64,000 nt of DNA from Mycolicibacterium sediminis. Its GTDB lineage: Bacteria > Actinomycetota > Actinomycetes > Mycobacteriales > Mycobacteriaceae. Made by a program: the position numbers and the translations under genes. The stretch spans positions 3,658,001 to 3,722,000 of the forward strand of contig NZ_AP022588.1 in assembly GCF_010731735.1 (NCBI RefSeq). The letters are read 5' to 3'. Shown one piece after another: positions 17,269 through 26,595 of this stretch (position 1 is the stretch's first letter; each line of letters starts with the position of its first letter). The notes under the pieces are model-generated. The model saw nothing but the letters and a program-made list of their open reading frames with translations, made no database searches and was not told where the DNA came from.

Positions 17269-17508
17269 TGGGGCTCGCGCCGAGTCCGCCGCCACCAGTC
17301 CCCGGGTCACCACCTGACGGAGCACGACGACGCCTGCCGTCACGGCGATGGTCGCCCAGGAGGCGTCGGCGCTGAGCCGCAGCAGGCCGGCGGCGAGGAA
17401 CAGGTCGAGCAGCACGTGCAGCGCGAGGATGGGTCGGCCGAACACCGCCAGCGTGACACCCGCCAGCAGGATCGCCGCCGCGGCCACCAGCCAGGAGACG
17501 GCGATCAC
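17242..17508 (-). CDS. Small hypothetical membrane protein
   Basis: The protein has 88 residues if it starts at GTG 17508, which overlaps the TGA of the DUF1622 gene as GTGA, so the two are translationally coupled. It has two or three hydrophobic segments (AVSWLVAAAAILLAGVTLAVF, ALHVLLDLFLAAGLLRL, WATIAVTAGVVVLRQVVTRG) and an Ala/Arg-rich tail. No family is recognised. Position and coupling suggest it works with the DUF1622 membrane protein. Confidence 0.65.
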   Translation of the reverse strand: MIAVSWLVAAAAILLAGVTLAVFGRPILALHVLLDLFLAAGLLRLSADASWATIAVTAGVVVLRQVVTRGLVAADSARAPSAQARVAR

Positions 17509-17915
17509 GGCGACGCGGTGTCCACGGGTGGCGGCGCCGCCTTCTCCCGATCGATCGCGGACTGCTCCTGGGCGATCTCCTTGGCCAGGAAGTAGTTCAG
17601 CGCGGTGCGGATCGCTGCGATGGCGGCGAGCTTGCCGATCTCGTCGAACGACGGCGAGATCGCCGTCCGCAGCACGTCGGCGGCGAGCTGGAACTCCAGC
17701 CCCAGAGCCAGGAACCGGCCCAGCGTCAGCCGCACGGAGGAGAACCCGACGACGTCGCGGCGCGCCAGCACCATCACGAACCGCACGATGGCGACCAGCG
17801 CGCCGGTCACGATGACGATCGCACCGCACGCCTCGACGAGGCGCACCATCACGTCGACGGTGCCGCGCAGCATCGACTCGGGGAGTAGGTCGAAGGCGAG
17901 TGTCGTCGAGGTCAT
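17505..17915 (-). CDS. DUF1622 family membrane protein
   Basis: This 136-residue protein starts MTSTTLAFDLLPESMLRG. It has two transmembrane helices (EACGAIVIVTGALVAIVRFV and LAAIAAIRTALNYFLAKEI) flanking VRLTLGRFLALGLEFQLAADVLRTAISPS, the conserved core of DUF1622. The function is unknown. It lies 7 bp after the end of gluD, so it probably belongs to the same transcript as the glutamate importer. The C-terminal tail is charged and cytoplasmic. Confidence 0.85.
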   Translation of the reverse strand: MTSTTLAFDLLPESMLRGTVDVMVRLVEACGAIVIVTGALVAIVRFVMVLARRDVVGFSSVRLTLGRFLALGLEFQLAADVLRTAISPSFDEIGKLAAIAAIRTALNYFLAKEIAQEQSAIDREKAAPPPVDTASP

Positions 17916-17922
17916 GTCGGCA

Positions 17923-18798
17923 CTAGAGCGCCTTCGCGCCGGGCGCGCCCTCCTGCTCGACACCCTGGATCTCGAGCGGCGCGGGTCCACGCCGCGACCG
18001 CCGCAGACGACGCTCCAGCCGGGTCGCGAACGCGGACAGGGCGAAGTTGACGCCGATCATCAACAGGGCGATCACGATGAGTGCCGGCACGTAGTTCCCG
18101 TACGACGACCCCACGACGGTGCCCTGGCGGACCATCTCGACGAACGTGATCTGGTAGCCGATCGCCGTGTCCTTCAACACCACCACCATCTGGGACACCA
18201 GCACCGGAAGCATGGACGTGATGGCCTGCGGCAACATGATCGACCGCATCGTCTGACCCCACCGCAGACCCAGCGCCTCGGCCGCCTCCGACTGGCCCCG
18301 GGGCAGCGCGTTGACGCCCGCCCGCACGATCTCGGCAATGACGGCGCCGTTGTACAGCGTCAGGCCGGTGATCACGCCCGCCAGCGCCAGGTACTTCGAC
18401 GGGAACACGTCGTAGAGGGCGAAGAGGAAGTAGGCGAAGATCATCATGATCAGCACGGGGATCGCGCGGAAGACCTCCACGATCACCGAGCACAGCCAGC
18501 GGATCGGGGTGTGGGTCGACAGCCGACCGACGCCCAGCACGAAGCCCAGGATCAGCGCCAGCACGATCGAGACGGCCGCCGCCGTCAAGGTGCCCTCGAC
18601 ACCCGGGAGGACGTAGGTCGTCCAGAGGTTCGAGGTGAGGAACGGTTCCCACTTCGCCGCGTCGAGTTGACCCCTGCTGTAGAGCCGCCAGCCGACCACC
18701 ACGGCGACGAGGATCAGCACCAGGACGGTGAGCACGGTGATGACGATGTTCCGCATCCTGGCGCGCGGGCCGGGGGCGTCGAACAGGACACTCGTCAC
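17923..18798 (-). CDS. gluD: Glutamate-type amino acid ABC transporter permease GluD
   Basis: This 291-residue permease of the HisM/GltK class has an N-terminal helix, then five hydrophobic segments. The EAA loop is GQSEAAEALGLRWGQTMRSI followed by MLPQAI, which docks on the ATPase. Upstream, VEGTLTAAAVSIVLALILGF and VFRAIPVLIMMIF are typical of polar amino acid permeases. GTG 18798 is 31 bp after gluC. The extended charged C-terminus is a feature of the actinobacterial GluD. It pairs with GluC to form the channel. Confidence 0.9.
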   Translation of the reverse strand: MTSVLFDAPGPRARMRNIVITVLTVLVLILVAVVVGWRLYSRGQLDAAKWEPFLTSNLWTTYVLPGVEGTLTAAAVSIVLALILGFVLGVGRLSTHTPIRWLCSVIVEVFRAIPVLIMMIFAYFLFALYDVFPSKYLALAGVITGLTLYNGAVIAEIVRAGVNALPRGQSEAAEALGLRWGQTMRSIMLPQAITSMLPVLVSQMVVVLKDTAIGYQITFVEMVRQGTVVGSSYGNYVPALIVIALLMIGVNFALSAFATRLERRLRRSRRGPAPLEIQGVEQEGAPGAKAL

Positions 18799-18829
18799 CG
18801 TTCACCTCTGTTCTTCGCGCAGGCGCTCA

Positions 18830-19510
18830 TCACCGCGCCACGGCCAATCTCTTGCCCAGGTACCCGAACAGCAGGCCCAGTGGCAGCGTCAGCACCATGA
18901 ACCCGAGCGCGAAGATCGTGCCGATCACCAGCAGCGCCGCGGTGTTCTCGATCATCTCCTTCATGAGCAGCGCAGCCTCGGCCACGCCGATCGCCGACGC
19001 GATCGTCGTGTTCTTCGTCAAAGCGATCAACACCGACCCCAGTGGGATGAGAACCGCGCGGAAAGCCTGCGGTAGCAGGATGATCCGAAGGTTCTGACTG
19101 AACGACAGCCCCAGTGAGCGGGCGGCCTCGGCCTGACCCAGCGGCACGGTGTTCACCCCGGAGCGGATGGTCTCACACACGAACGACGCGGTGTAGACCG
19201 TCAATCCGAGCACCGCGAGCCGGAAGTTGCTGTCCTCGATCGACGTCGTGGATTCCATGTCGACCAGCGAGATCCCCAGCGTCTGGGACAGGCCGAACGA
19301 GCAGAACAGGATGATCAGCGTCAAAGGCGTGTTGCGGACGACGTTGACGTAGGAGGTCCCCAGCCAGTTCAGCACCGGCACCGGTGACATCCGCATGGCG
19401 GCCAGCACCGTGCCGATGATCAACGCACCGACGGCCGAGAACACCGTCAACTGAACCGTCGTCCAGAACGCCTCGAAGATCTGGTCGCGGTACTCGGAGA
19501 AGACCTCCAC
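18830..19510 (-). CDS. gluC: Glutamate-type amino acid ABC transporter permease GluC
   Basis: This 226-residue permease has five to six transmembrane segments. VQLTVFSAVGALIIGTVLAAM opens the core, VVRNTPLTLIILF is the family motif, and the EAA loop is GQAEAARSLGLSFSQNLRII followed by LLPQAFRAVL. It forms the second half of the membrane channel with GluD. GTG 19510 lies 41 bp after gluB. Amino acid specificity is inferred from the operon order gluABCD as known in Corynebacterium. Confidence 0.9.
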   Translation of the reverse strand: MEVFSEYRDQIFEAFWTTVQLTVFSAVGALIIGTVLAAMRMSPVPVLNWLGTSYVNVVRNTPLTLIILFCSFGLSQTLGISLVDMESTTSIEDSNFRLAVLGLTVYTASFVCETIRSGVNTVPLGQAEAARSLGLSFSQNLRIILLPQAFRAVLIPLGSVLIALTKNTTIASAIGVAEAALLMKEMIENTAALLVIGTIFALGFMVLTLPLGLLFGYLGKRLAVAR

Positions 19511-19551
19511 GTGGGCTCCGCTGGTCCGGCGTCAGCTCGCTGGGCGCCGGT

Positions 19552-20388
19552 TCAGTTCTTGGCGATCGCCGGCGGTGCGGGCGTCGGGATCCCGGCCGGA
19601 CCGAGGTTCTTCTCGAACGCGGCCTTCCAGGCGCCGTCGGCCTCCATCTTGGTCAGCGCGTCGTTGATCTTGGTCTGCAGCTCGGTGTCGTCCTTCTTCA
19701 GGCCGATGCCGTAGTTCTCCTCGGAGAACGGCTCACCGACGATCTTGAAGGCGCCCGGACTCTGCGCGGCGTAGCCCGCGAGGATGACCTCGTCGGTCGT
19801 CACCGCGTCGATCGCGCCGTTCTTCAGCGCCTCGATGCAGGCCGAGTAGGTGTCGTACTGCTGCAGCTGCACGCTGGGGAACTCGTCCTTGATCTTCTGC
19901 GCGGGCGTGGATCCCGAGACCGAGCACAGCTTCTTGTTGTTGGCGAGCGAGTCCTTGCCGGTGATGTCGGTGTTGTCGGCCTTGACGAGCAGACTCTGAC
20001 CGGTGACCAGGTACGGGCCGGCGAACGACACCTTCTCCTTGCGCGCGTCGGTGATCGAGTAGGTGGCGACGACGTAGTCGACCTGACCGTTCTGGATCAA
20101 CGTTTCGCGCTGGCTCGACGGCGACTCCTTGAACTCGATCTTGTCGGGCTCGTAGCCCAGTTCCTTCGCCACGTAGGTGGCGACGTCGACGTCGAACCCG
20201 CTGTAGGTGCCGTCGGGGTTCTTCATGCCGAGCCCCGGCTGGTCGAACTTGGTGCCGATCACGATCTTGCCCTCGTCGGAACCGCCACCGCCACCGCCAC
20301 ACGCGGTGAGCGACAGGGGGAGTGCGACGGCGACCGCCATGGTGGCGGCAACCTTGAATCGCAGGGAGAACGGCCTGTGGGAAGACAC
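19552..20388 (-). CDS. gluB: Glutamate-binding lipoprotein GluB
   Basis: This 278-residue periplasmic-type binding protein has a signal peptide ending in the lipobox LTAC, so Cys30 is the predicted lipidation site. A Gly-rich linker follows, then the SBP family 3 domain: GLGMKNPDGTYSGFDVDVAT, ELGYEPDKIEFKESPSSQRE, VDYVVATYSITDARKEKVSF. The bound ligand is probably glutamate or a related polar amino acid. GTG 20388 starts 24 bp after gluA. It is anchored outside the cytoplasmic membrane and delivers substrate to GluC/GluD. Confidence 0.92.
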   Translation of the reverse strand: MSSHRPFSLRFKVAATMAVAVALPLSLTACGGGGGGSDEGKIVIGTKFDQPGLGMKNPDGTYSGFDVDVATYVAKELGYEPDKIEFKESPSSQRETLIQNGQVDYVVATYSITDARKEKVSFAGPYLVTGQSLLVKADNTDITGKDSLANNKKLCSVSGSTPAQKIKDEFPSVQLQQYDTYSACIEALKNGAIDAVTTDEVILAGYAAQSPGAFKIVGEPFSEENYGIGLKKDDTELQTKINDALTKMEADGAWKAAFEKNLGPAGIPTPAPPAIAKN

Positions 20389-20412
20389 GGAGATGATTCC
20401 TTTCGACAGTGC

Positions 20413-21171
20413 TCAGTGGTTGAGGATCTTGCCGAGGAAGTCCTTGGCACGATCGGATCTCGGATTGTTGAAGAACTCTTCGGGTGCGGCGTCCTCGACG
20501 ATGGCCCCGTCGGCCATGAAGACGACGCGGTGCGAGGCTCGGCGGGCGAACCCCATCTCGTGGGTGACGACGACCATCGTCATGCCGTCCGAGGCCAGCG
20601 ACGACATCACCGCGAGAACCTCGTTGATCATCTCGGGGTCGAGCGCGCTGGTCGGTTCGTCGAACAGCATCACCTTGGGGTTCATGGCGAGCGACCGCGC
20701 GATCGCGACGCGCTGCTGCTGCCCCCCGGACAACTGCGCGGGGTACTTCTCGGCCTGGTTGGCCACCCCGACGCGTTCGAGCAGCGTCATCGCGTGCGTG
20801 CGCGCCTCGGCCCGGCCCAACTTGCGGACCTTCATCGGCGCGAGCGCGACGTTGTCGACGATGGTCTTGTGGGCGAACAGGTTGAACGACTGGAACACCA
20901 TGCCGACCTCGGACCGCAGCTCGGCGAGCTTGCGTCCCTCGGCGGGCAGTGGGACGCCGTCGACGGCGATGCTGCCGGAGTCGATCGGCTCGAGGCGATT
21001 GATGGTGCGGCACAACGTCGACTTGCCCGATCCGGACGGGCCGAGGACGACGACGACCTGGCCTCGGGGGACCTCGAGATTGATGTCCTTCAACACGTGC
21101 AGTTCGCCGAAGTGCTTGTCGACGTGCTGCATCGAGATCATCGGCTGACTGATCGACGCCGGTTCGCTCAT
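20413..21171 (-). CDS. gluA: Glutamate ABC transporter ATP-binding protein GluA
   Basis: This 252-residue ATPase has Walker [21 protein letters not shown], signature [17 protein letters not shown], Walker [15 protein letters not shown] and the H-loop [18 protein letters not shown] 21171 ([14 protein letters not shown]) is preferred to longer upstream frames because of the GGGGCGG purine stretch before it and the match to family length. First gene of a gluA-B-C-D-DUF1622-small-protein transcript. Confidence 0.94.
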   Translation of the reverse strand: MSEPASISQPMISMQHVDKHFGELHVLKDINLEVPRGQVVVVLGPSGSGKSTLCRTINRLEPIDSGSIAVDGVPLPAEGRKLAELRSEVGMVFQSFNLFAHKTIVDNVALAPMKVRKLGRAEARTHAMTLLERVGVANQAEKYPAQLSGGQQQRVAIARSLAMNPKVMLFDEPTSALDPEMINEVLAVMSSLASDGMTMVVVTHEMGFARRASHRVVFMADGAIVEDAAPEEFFNNPRSDRAKDFLGKILNH

Positions 21172-21217
21172 GAACCGCCCCGGTGCGGTCGGCGACCGAT
21201 CGATTCCATGCGGACAG

Positions 21218-21223
21218 ACCTTA
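21218..21223 (-). promoter_or_regulatory. Probable -10 element of the glu operon
   Basis: The minus strand reads TAAGGT, about 47 nt before ATG 21171, which would give a leader of about 40 nt. It is divergent from the miaB promoter. Confidence 0.4.
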
Positions 21224-21290
21224 CCCAGGTAACGCCCAGACCGCCGAGGTCTAGGCAATCCGAGGAATTTGGTGTCGTCGGCGCCGCCGA

Positions 21291-21296
21291 TACCAT
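21291..21296 (+). promoter_or_regulatory. -10 element of leaderless promoter for miaB
   Basis: TACCAT is followed by 6 nt and GTG 21303, favouring this start over ATG 21315. Confidence 0.5.
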
Positions 21297-21302
21297 TGGG
21301 GA

Positions 21303-22847
21303 GTGACCTCCTCCATGACGCGCGACCCCTCGCCGGCGACCGGCGCCGTCGCTGCGAACGGGGTCGAGGACGCCCGGACCTACCAGGTCCGCACCTACGG
21401 CTGCCAGATGAACGTGCACGACTCCGAGCGTCTCGCCGGTCTGCTCGAGGAGGCCGGGTACCGGCGCGCCGCGGACGGGACGGACGCCGACGTCGTGGTC
21501 TTCAACACCTGCGCGGTACGGGAGAACGCCGACAACAAGCTGTACGGGAACCTGAGCCACCTCGCTCCGCGCAAGCAGTCCGACCCGCGCATGCAGATCG
21601 CCGTCGGCGGCTGCCTCGCGCAGAAGGACCGCGACGCGGTGCTCCGCAAGGCCCCGTGGGTGGATGTGGTGTTCGGCACGCACAACATCGGGTCACTGCC
21701 GGTGCTGCTGGAGCGGGCGCGGCACAATCGGGAGGCCCAGGTCGAGATCGCCGACGCGCTCCGGGAGTTCCCGTCCGCGCTGCCCGCCACCCGCGAATCG
21801 GCCTACGCCGCATGGGTGTCGGTCTCGGTGGGGTGCAACAACACCTGCACGTTCTGCATCGTGCCCGCGTTGCGCGGCAAGGAGGTGGATCGCAGCCCGT
21901 CGGACGTGCTCGCCGAGGTGCGGGCACTGGCCGAGCAGGGCGTGCTCGAGGTCACCCTGCTGGGCCAGAACGTGAACGCCTACGGGGTGTCCTTCGCCGA
22001 CCCGGCCCTCGACCGCGACCGTGGCGCCTTCGCGAAGCTGCTCCGCGCCTGCGGCGACGTCGACGGGCTCGAGCGGGTACGGTTCACCTCGCCTCATCCC
22101 GCGGAGTTCACCGACGACGTGATCGAGGCCATGGCCGTCACGCCGAACGTGTGCCCCACGCTGCACATGCCGCTGCAGTCCGGATCCGACCGCGTGCTGA
22201 GGGCGATGCGCCGGTCCTACCGCGCCGAGCGCTACCTCGGCATCATCGACCGCGTGCGCGCGGCCATCCCTCGCGCCGCGATCACCACCGACGTCATCGT
22301 CGGCTTCCCCGGTGAGACGGAGGAGGACTTCGCCGCCACCCTCGAGGTCGTCGAGGAGGCCCGCTTCGCGAGTGCCTTCACCTTCCAGTACTCCAAGCGC
22401 CCGGGCACACCGGCCGCGGACCTACCCGATCAGCTGCCGAAAGCCGTTGTGCAGGAACGCTATCAGCGACTGGTCGATCTGCAGGAGCGGATCTCGCTCG
22501 AGGAGAACCGCGCACTCGTCGGCCGGGACGTCGAACTCCTCGTCGCCGCGGGCGAGGGACGAAAGGACGTCGCGACCGCCCGGATGTCCGGACGGGCCCG
22601 TGACGGTCGACTGGTGCACTTCGCACCGCACGGCCGCGACGTCCGCCCCGGCGACGTGGTCGTCACCACCGTGACCGCGGCCGCCCCGCACCACCTCACC
22701 GCAGACGCCACCCCGATCGCCCACCGGCGGACCAGGGCGGGAGACGCTCACGAAGCCGGTCGGCGCGTGACCACCAACGTCGGCCTCGGCATTCCAAGCA
22801 TCGGAGTGCCGGCCGTCCAACCCATCGTGACGGGATGCAGCCTGTGA
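21303..22847 (+). CDS. miaB: tRNA-2-methylthio-N6-isopentenyladenosine synthase MiaB
   Basis: This 514-residue radical-SAM methylthiotransferase has the N-terminal UPF0004 domain [20 protein letters not shown] with three cluster cysteines (also FNTCAVRE and VGGCLAQ). The radical-SAM motif CNNTCTFC (CxxxCxxC) sits near residue 180. The C-terminal TRAM domain begins near residue 390 ([15 protein letters not shown]). MiaB adds methylthio to i6A37 of tRNA, the product of MiaA encoded 5 kb downstream. The next gene begins by a 4-bp GTGA overlap. Confidence 0.97.
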   Translation: MTSSMTRDPSPATGAVAANGVEDARTYQVRTYGCQMNVHDSERLAGLLEEAGYRRAADGTDADVVVFNTCAVRENADNKLYGNLSHLAPRKQSDPRMQIAVGGCLAQKDRDAVLRKAPWVDVVFGTHNIGSLPVLLERARHNREAQVEIADALREFPSALPATRESAYAAWVSVSVGCNNTCTFCIVPALRGKEVDRSPSDVLAEVRALAEQGVLEVTLLGQNVNAYGVSFADPALDRDRGAFAKLLRACGDVDGLERVRFTSPHPAEFTDDVIEAMAVTPNVCPTLHMPLQSGSDRVLRAMRRSYRAERYLGIIDRVRAAIPRAAITTDVIVGFPGETEEDFAATLEVVEEARFASAFTFQYSKRPGTPAADLPDQLPKAVVQERYQRLVDLQERISLEENRALVGRDVELLVAAGEGRKDVATARMSGRARDGRLVHFAPHGRDVRPGDVVVTTVTAAAPHHLTADATPIAHRRTRAGDAHEAGRRVTTNVGLGIPSIGVPAVQPIVTGCSL

Positions 22848-23452
22848 CCGACCAACGTGGTCCCGGCGGCGCCGGGTCCTCCAACGGCGACTTCGACGAC
22901 TTCAAGGGCGACCTCGAGGACGCCGAGCGCCGAGTGTCACGCGAGATCGACCCCGGCTCCCGGGCCCTGGTCGTCGCGATCCTCGTGTTCGTGCTCCTGC
23001 TGTCGTTCCTGCTGCCGCACACCGGTGGCGCACGCGGCTTCGACGCGCTGATCGGCAGCGACGCCGCCGTCCGCGAGGCGATCGCGCTGCCGTCGCGGGT
23101 GTTCACCTGGCTGGTCCTGGTGTTCGGCGTCGGTTTCTCCATGCTGGCCCTACTGACGCGGCGCTGGGCGCTGGCCTGGATCGCCGCCGCCGGGTCCGCC
23201 ATCGCATGCCCGATCGGGATGCTGGCCGTGTGGTCCCGCCAGACCGTCTCCGACGGCCACCCGGGGCCGGCCTACGGCCTGGTCATCGCGTGGATCGCCG
23301 TCATCCTGCTGACGTTCCACTGGATCCGCGTCGTATGGTCGCGCACCGCCGTCCAGCTGGCGGCCGAGGAGGAGCGCCGCCGCATGGTGGCCCAGCAGCA
23401 GCGCCCGACCCTGCTCGACGAGGGCGACGCCGGCCGCCCCCCGACCGGCTAG
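22844..23452 (+). CDS. Conserved hypothetical membrane protein (Rv2732c family)
   Basis: The protein has 202 residues from GTG 22844, whose GTGA overlaps the miaB stop; an ATG at 22835 is an alternative. After an acidic Gly/Ser/Asp-rich N-terminus there are four hydrophobic segments ([71 protein letters not shown]) and a charged C-terminus with an [12 protein letters not shown] helix. Function is unknown; coupling to miaB is conserved in mycobacteria. Confidence 0.85.
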   Translation: MTDQRGPGGAGSSNGDFDDFKGDLEDAERRVSREIDPGSRALVVAILVFVLLLSFLLPHTGGARGFDALIGSDAAVREAIALPSRVFTWLVLVFGVGFSMLALLTRRWALAWIAAAGSAIACPIGMLAVWSRQTVSDGHPGPAYGLVIAWIAVILLTFHWIRVVWSRTAVQLAAEEERRRMVAQQQRPTLLDEGDAGRPPTG

Positions 23453-24780
23453 CGCTTCTTGCCGAGCGCCTCGACCGCGGTCTCCGCCCACTGGCGCCAC
23501 TGCGCCGCGCTGGCCCGGGCCTGCTCCGCGTCCTTCGCCCGGCCGGCCGCCTCGGCCTTCTCGGCCTGACGTTCGAACTGGTCGGCGCGCTCGCGGAACT
23601 GGTCGGCCCTGGCCTTCGCCTCGGGATCGGTCCACCCGGTCGACGCGGCGTCGCGCACCTTCTTCTCGATGTTGCGCAGACGGCGTTCGAGGTCGGCGTC
23701 GCGCTCACGCGGTGCCTTGCCGATCGCGTCCCACTTGTCGCCGATCGCCCGCAGTGCGGCGCGCGCGGCATCGACGTCGGTCACGTCGATCGCCTCGGCC
23801 TGGGCGAGCAGTGCCTCCTTGGCGGTGCCGTTGCCCGCGAACTCGGCGTCGCGTTCGGCGTTGACCGCGTTGCGGGCCTTGAAGAACTTGTCCTGCGCGC
23901 CCTTGAACCGCTTCCACAGCGCGTCGTCGACGTCCTTGGCCGTCCGGCCGGCCGCCTTCCACTGGACCAGCAGGTCGCGGAACGTCGCGCCGGTCGGGCC
24001 CCAGTCGGTCGAGTCGGCGAGGGCCTCGGCGCGCTCGCACAGCGCCTCCTTGGCCTGTCGGACGCCCGCCCGTTCGCGGTCGAGTTCGGCGAAGTGCGAG
24101 CCGCGGCGCCGGTTGAACGTCTCGCGAGCCGACGAGTACCGCTTCCAGAGCGCGTCGTCGGTCTTGCGGTCGAGACCGGTGATCGTCCGCCACTCGTCGA
24201 GGATCTCCCGCAGGCGATCGCCGGAGGCCTTCCACTGGGTGGACGAGGCGGCGATCTCTTCGGCCTCGACGGCGAGGGCCTCCTTGCGCGCGGTCTGCGC
24301 GGCACGGTGCTCGTCGCGGCGCTGCCGTTCCTCGGTCGCATGCGAGTCGGCCGTCTCGACGATGGCCGCCAGGCGCGCGGCGAGCGCGTCGACGTCGCCC
24401 AGGATCGACGCCGTGGCCAGCCCCTCGGCGAGCGTGCCCGCGGCTGCCTTGATCTTGCGCGCGTCGCCGGTGCCCGACGACAGGCGGTGCTCCATCAGCG
24501 CGACCTCGGTGTGCAGGTCGTCGTACCGGCGCCCGAAGTGCGCGTAGGCCGCTTCGGTGTCGCCTGCCTGCCACGACCCGATCTGCCGCTCACCGGATGC
24601 GGTGATCAGCCACACCGTGCCGTCGGGGTCCACCCGGCCGAAACGGTGCGGGTCCGCGGTCGGGGGGACCGTCGGCGCCGCTGGTGCTGCCGCGGCAGTC
24701 GGGCCGGGCCTCGGACCGGGCCGGGGTGGTCCGGGTCGGGGCGCGGGCTTGGGGGGTCCGCCTGACTCGCTGATCGTCAT
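23449..24780 (-). CDS. DUF349 domain-containing coiled-coil protein
   Basis: The protein has 443 residues. The N-terminus is Pro/Gly-rich (about 1-60), then a compact part [21 protein letters not shown]. Residues about 120-440 carry repeated three-helix DUF349 units, each with a WK-containing helix and a sequence like [19 protein letters not shown] or [22 protein letters not shown] 24780 is chosen because GGAG lies 8 nt upstream; GTG 24798 is an alternative. DUF349 proteins are widespread in actinobacteria but of unknown function. The repeats suggest a nucleic-acid or protein scaffold. It is convergent with the membrane protein gene (4-bp overlap). Confidence 0.88.
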   Translation of the reverse strand: MTISESGGPPKPAPRPGPPRPGPRPGPTAAAAPAAPTVPPTADPHRFGRVDPDGTVWLITASGERQIGSWQAGDTEAAYAHFGRRYDDLHTEVALMEHRLSSGTGDARKIKAAAGTLAEGLATASILGDVDALAARLAAIVETADSHATEERQRRDEHRAAQTARKEALAVEAEEIAASSTQWKASGDRLREILDEWRTITGLDRKTDDALWKRYSSARETFNRRRGSHFAELDRERAGVRQAKEALCERAEALADSTDWGPTGATFRDLLVQWKAAGRTAKDVDDALWKRFKGAQDKFFKARNAVNAERDAEFAGNGTAKEALLAQAEAIDVTDVDAARAALRAIGDKWDAIGKAPRERDADLERRLRNIEKKVRDAASTGWTDPEAKARADQFRERADQFERQAEKAEAAGRAKDAEQARASAAQWRQWAETAVEALGKKR

Positions 24781-24975
24781 GTCGTCATCTCCGTGCACTC
24801 TGCGTGGGGACCCACGCTCCTGCCGCGCGACGCGGCGCCGATGTCTCGCCCGCTATTCAAACAGGTCGTGGGATGCCGTGCGCACGCCTTCGCACGAGCC
24901 GTTGCCTAGGCTCGACTTCTCGCGGGCCGGTGACCCGTGGTTCGCAGCAGGTCGAAGGCCAGGAGGACGACGGCG

Positions 24976-25899
24976 TTGGACGCGATTGGCATGAACCTGG
25001 TTGTGGACAGGGCCGACATCGCCGCGCTCCTGGCGCTCGCGGCCGCGTTCTTCATCGCGATCGGCGACGTGATCCACCAGCGGTCCGCCCACGACGTCAC
25101 CGACGAGCCCGTCGGGCACCTGACGCTGTTCCTCCGGCTGCTTCGCGACCGGCAGTGGTGGCTGGGCAGCGGCGTGTCCGCCGCGGGGTTCGGCTGCCAG
25201 GCCGCGGCGCTCGGTCTCGGCTCGGTCCTGCTGGTCCAGGCGGTGATGGTGACCTCGCTGCTGTTCGCGCTGCCGATCAGCGCACGGGCGACCGGCCGGT
25301 CGGTGACCCGGTTCCAGTGGACGTGGGCGGCGCTGCTGGCGGTCGCGATCGGCGTCATCGTGACGATCGGCAACCCGACCGAGGGCCAGTCGCGCGGCGA
25401 CGTCCAGACCTGGTCGATCGTGCTGGCGGTGATGGTCCCCGCGATGGTGGTCTGCGTCGTCGCCGCTCGGTTCCTGCACGGGTCGACGGGCGCGGTGCTG
25501 CTCGCACTGGTGTCGGGGGCGCTGTGGGGCGCGTTCGCCGTCCTGCTGAAGGGCGTGATGGACCGTCTCGACGACGGACTCCTGGAGCTGCTCAAGACCC
25601 CCGAGACGTACGCGGCGGTGGTGGTCGCCGTGCTGGGCACGGCGTGGCAGCAGTCGGCGTTCCGCGCCGGGGCCCTCACGGCGTCGCTGCCGACGATGAC
25701 CGTCACCGAACCCGTCGTCGGATCGGTGCTCGGCGTCGTGATCCTCGGGGAGGCGCTGCGCCCCGGCGAGGCGGGCTGGGTGACCCTGTCGATCGCGTTC
25801 ACGGTGATGGTGATCGCGACGGCGGCGCTGGCGCGCGGCGAGGCGGTCAACACCCAGGCGGCGGGTCTGGCGGGCTCCGGCGGCGCGGGCGCTGACTAG
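24976..25899 (+). CDS. DMT-type integral membrane transporter (Rv2729c family)
   Basis: The protein has about 307 residues and nine or ten transmembrane helices, such as ADIAALLALAAAFFIAIGDV, SVLLVQAVMVTSLLFALPIS and LALVSGALWGAFAVLLKGVM. The EamA/DMT pattern of a repeated helix bundle is visible (SLPTMTVTEPVVGSVLGVVI near the end). The start is uncertain: TTG 24976 has AGGAGG 9 nt upstream, while ATG 24991 and GTG 24937 are in frame. A TAGGCT hexamer at 24907-24912 may be the -10. The substrate is unknown. Confidence 0.8.
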   Translation: MDAIGMNLVVDRADIAALLALAAAFFIAIGDVIHQRSAHDVTDEPVGHLTLFLRLLRDRQWWLGSGVSAAGFGCQAAALGLGSVLLVQAVMVTSLLFALPISARATGRSVTRFQWTWAALLAVAIGVIVTIGNPTEGQSRGDVQTWSIVLAVMVPAMVVCVVAARFLHGSTGAVLLALVSGALWGAFAVLLKGVMDRLDDGLLELLKTPETYAAVVVAVLGTAWQQSAFRAGALTASLPTMTVTEPVVGSVLGVVILGEALRPGEAGWVTLSIAFTVMVIATAALARGEAVNTQAAGLAGSGGAGAD

Positions 25900-25902
25900 C
25901 GT
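25897..25902 (+). promoter_or_regulatory. -10 element overlapping the transporter stop codon
   Basis: TAGCGT starts with the TAG stop (25897-25899) of the transporter gene; 6 nt later is GTG 25909. This is the same arrangement as at 14007-14012. Confidence 0.55.
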
Positions 25903-25908
25903 GGGGAC

Positions 25909-26595
25909 GTGCTGACCGCCGTCGCCGTCGTTCCCTCCGCGCCCGTGCTGGTGCCAGAACTGGCCACCGGGGCCGCCACGGAGGTGGCCGACCTGCGCGC
26001 CGCGGTGCTGCGGGCGGCCGCCGAACTCCCGGACCGATGGGTGGTGATCGGCGTCGCCGACGACGAGGCCGTCGTCGCCCCGACCGCCCGGGGCACCTTC
26101 GCCGGCTATGGCGTGGACGTCCCCGTCGCGCTCGGACCCGATCCCGACGGCGAGCCGAGCGAGCTGCCGCTCTGCGCGCTGATCGCCGGATGGGTTCGCG
26201 CAGAGGCGAATCCGCGTGCCGCGGCCGAGGTCCGCGCCTACGCTGCCGCTCTCGACCCCGACGCCGCGGTAGCCGCGGGACGGTTGCTGCGGGCCGAGGT
26301 CGACGCGACCACCGAGCCGGTGGGCGTGCTGGTCGTCGCCGACGGCGCCAACACCCTGACACCGTCCGCGCCCGGCGGACACGATCCCGACTCGATCGAA
26401 GTGCAGGCCGCCCTCGACGACGCGCTGGCCGCCGGCGACGCGGCCGGGCTGGCGGCCGCCGACGCGCACGTCGTCGGACGCGTCGCGCACCAGGTGCTGG
26501 CCGGGCTGCTCGGTGAGCGTGCGGCGTCGGCCACGGAGCTGTACCGCGGCGCGCCCTACGGGGTGGGGTACTTCGTGGGTGTGCTGAGGCCATGA
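25909..26595 (+). CDS. Class III extradiol dioxygenase (LigB-like) fold protein, probably non-catalytic
   Basis: The 228-residue protein has the LigB/MEMO-like fold: [22 protein letters not shown] N-terminus, [26 protein letters not shown] and the C-terminal [19 protein letters not shown]. In true LigB enzymes the N-terminal loop supplies a metal-binding His; here it reads [11 protein letters not shown] without His, so dioxygenase activity is doubtful. The stop overlaps the miaA start as ATGA, so translation is coupled to tRNA isopentenylation. It corresponds to Rv2728c; function unknown. Confidence 0.8.
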   Translation: MLTAVAVVPSAPVLVPELATGAATEVADLRAAVLRAAAELPDRWVVIGVADDEAVVAPTARGTFAGYGVDVPVALGPDPDGEPSELPLCALIAGWVRAEANPRAAAEVRAYAAALDPDAAVAAGRLLRAEVDATTEPVGVLVVADGANTLTPSAPGGHDPDSIEVQAALDDALAAGDAAGLAAADAHVVGRVAHQVLAGLLGERAASATELYRGAPYGVGYFVGVLRP

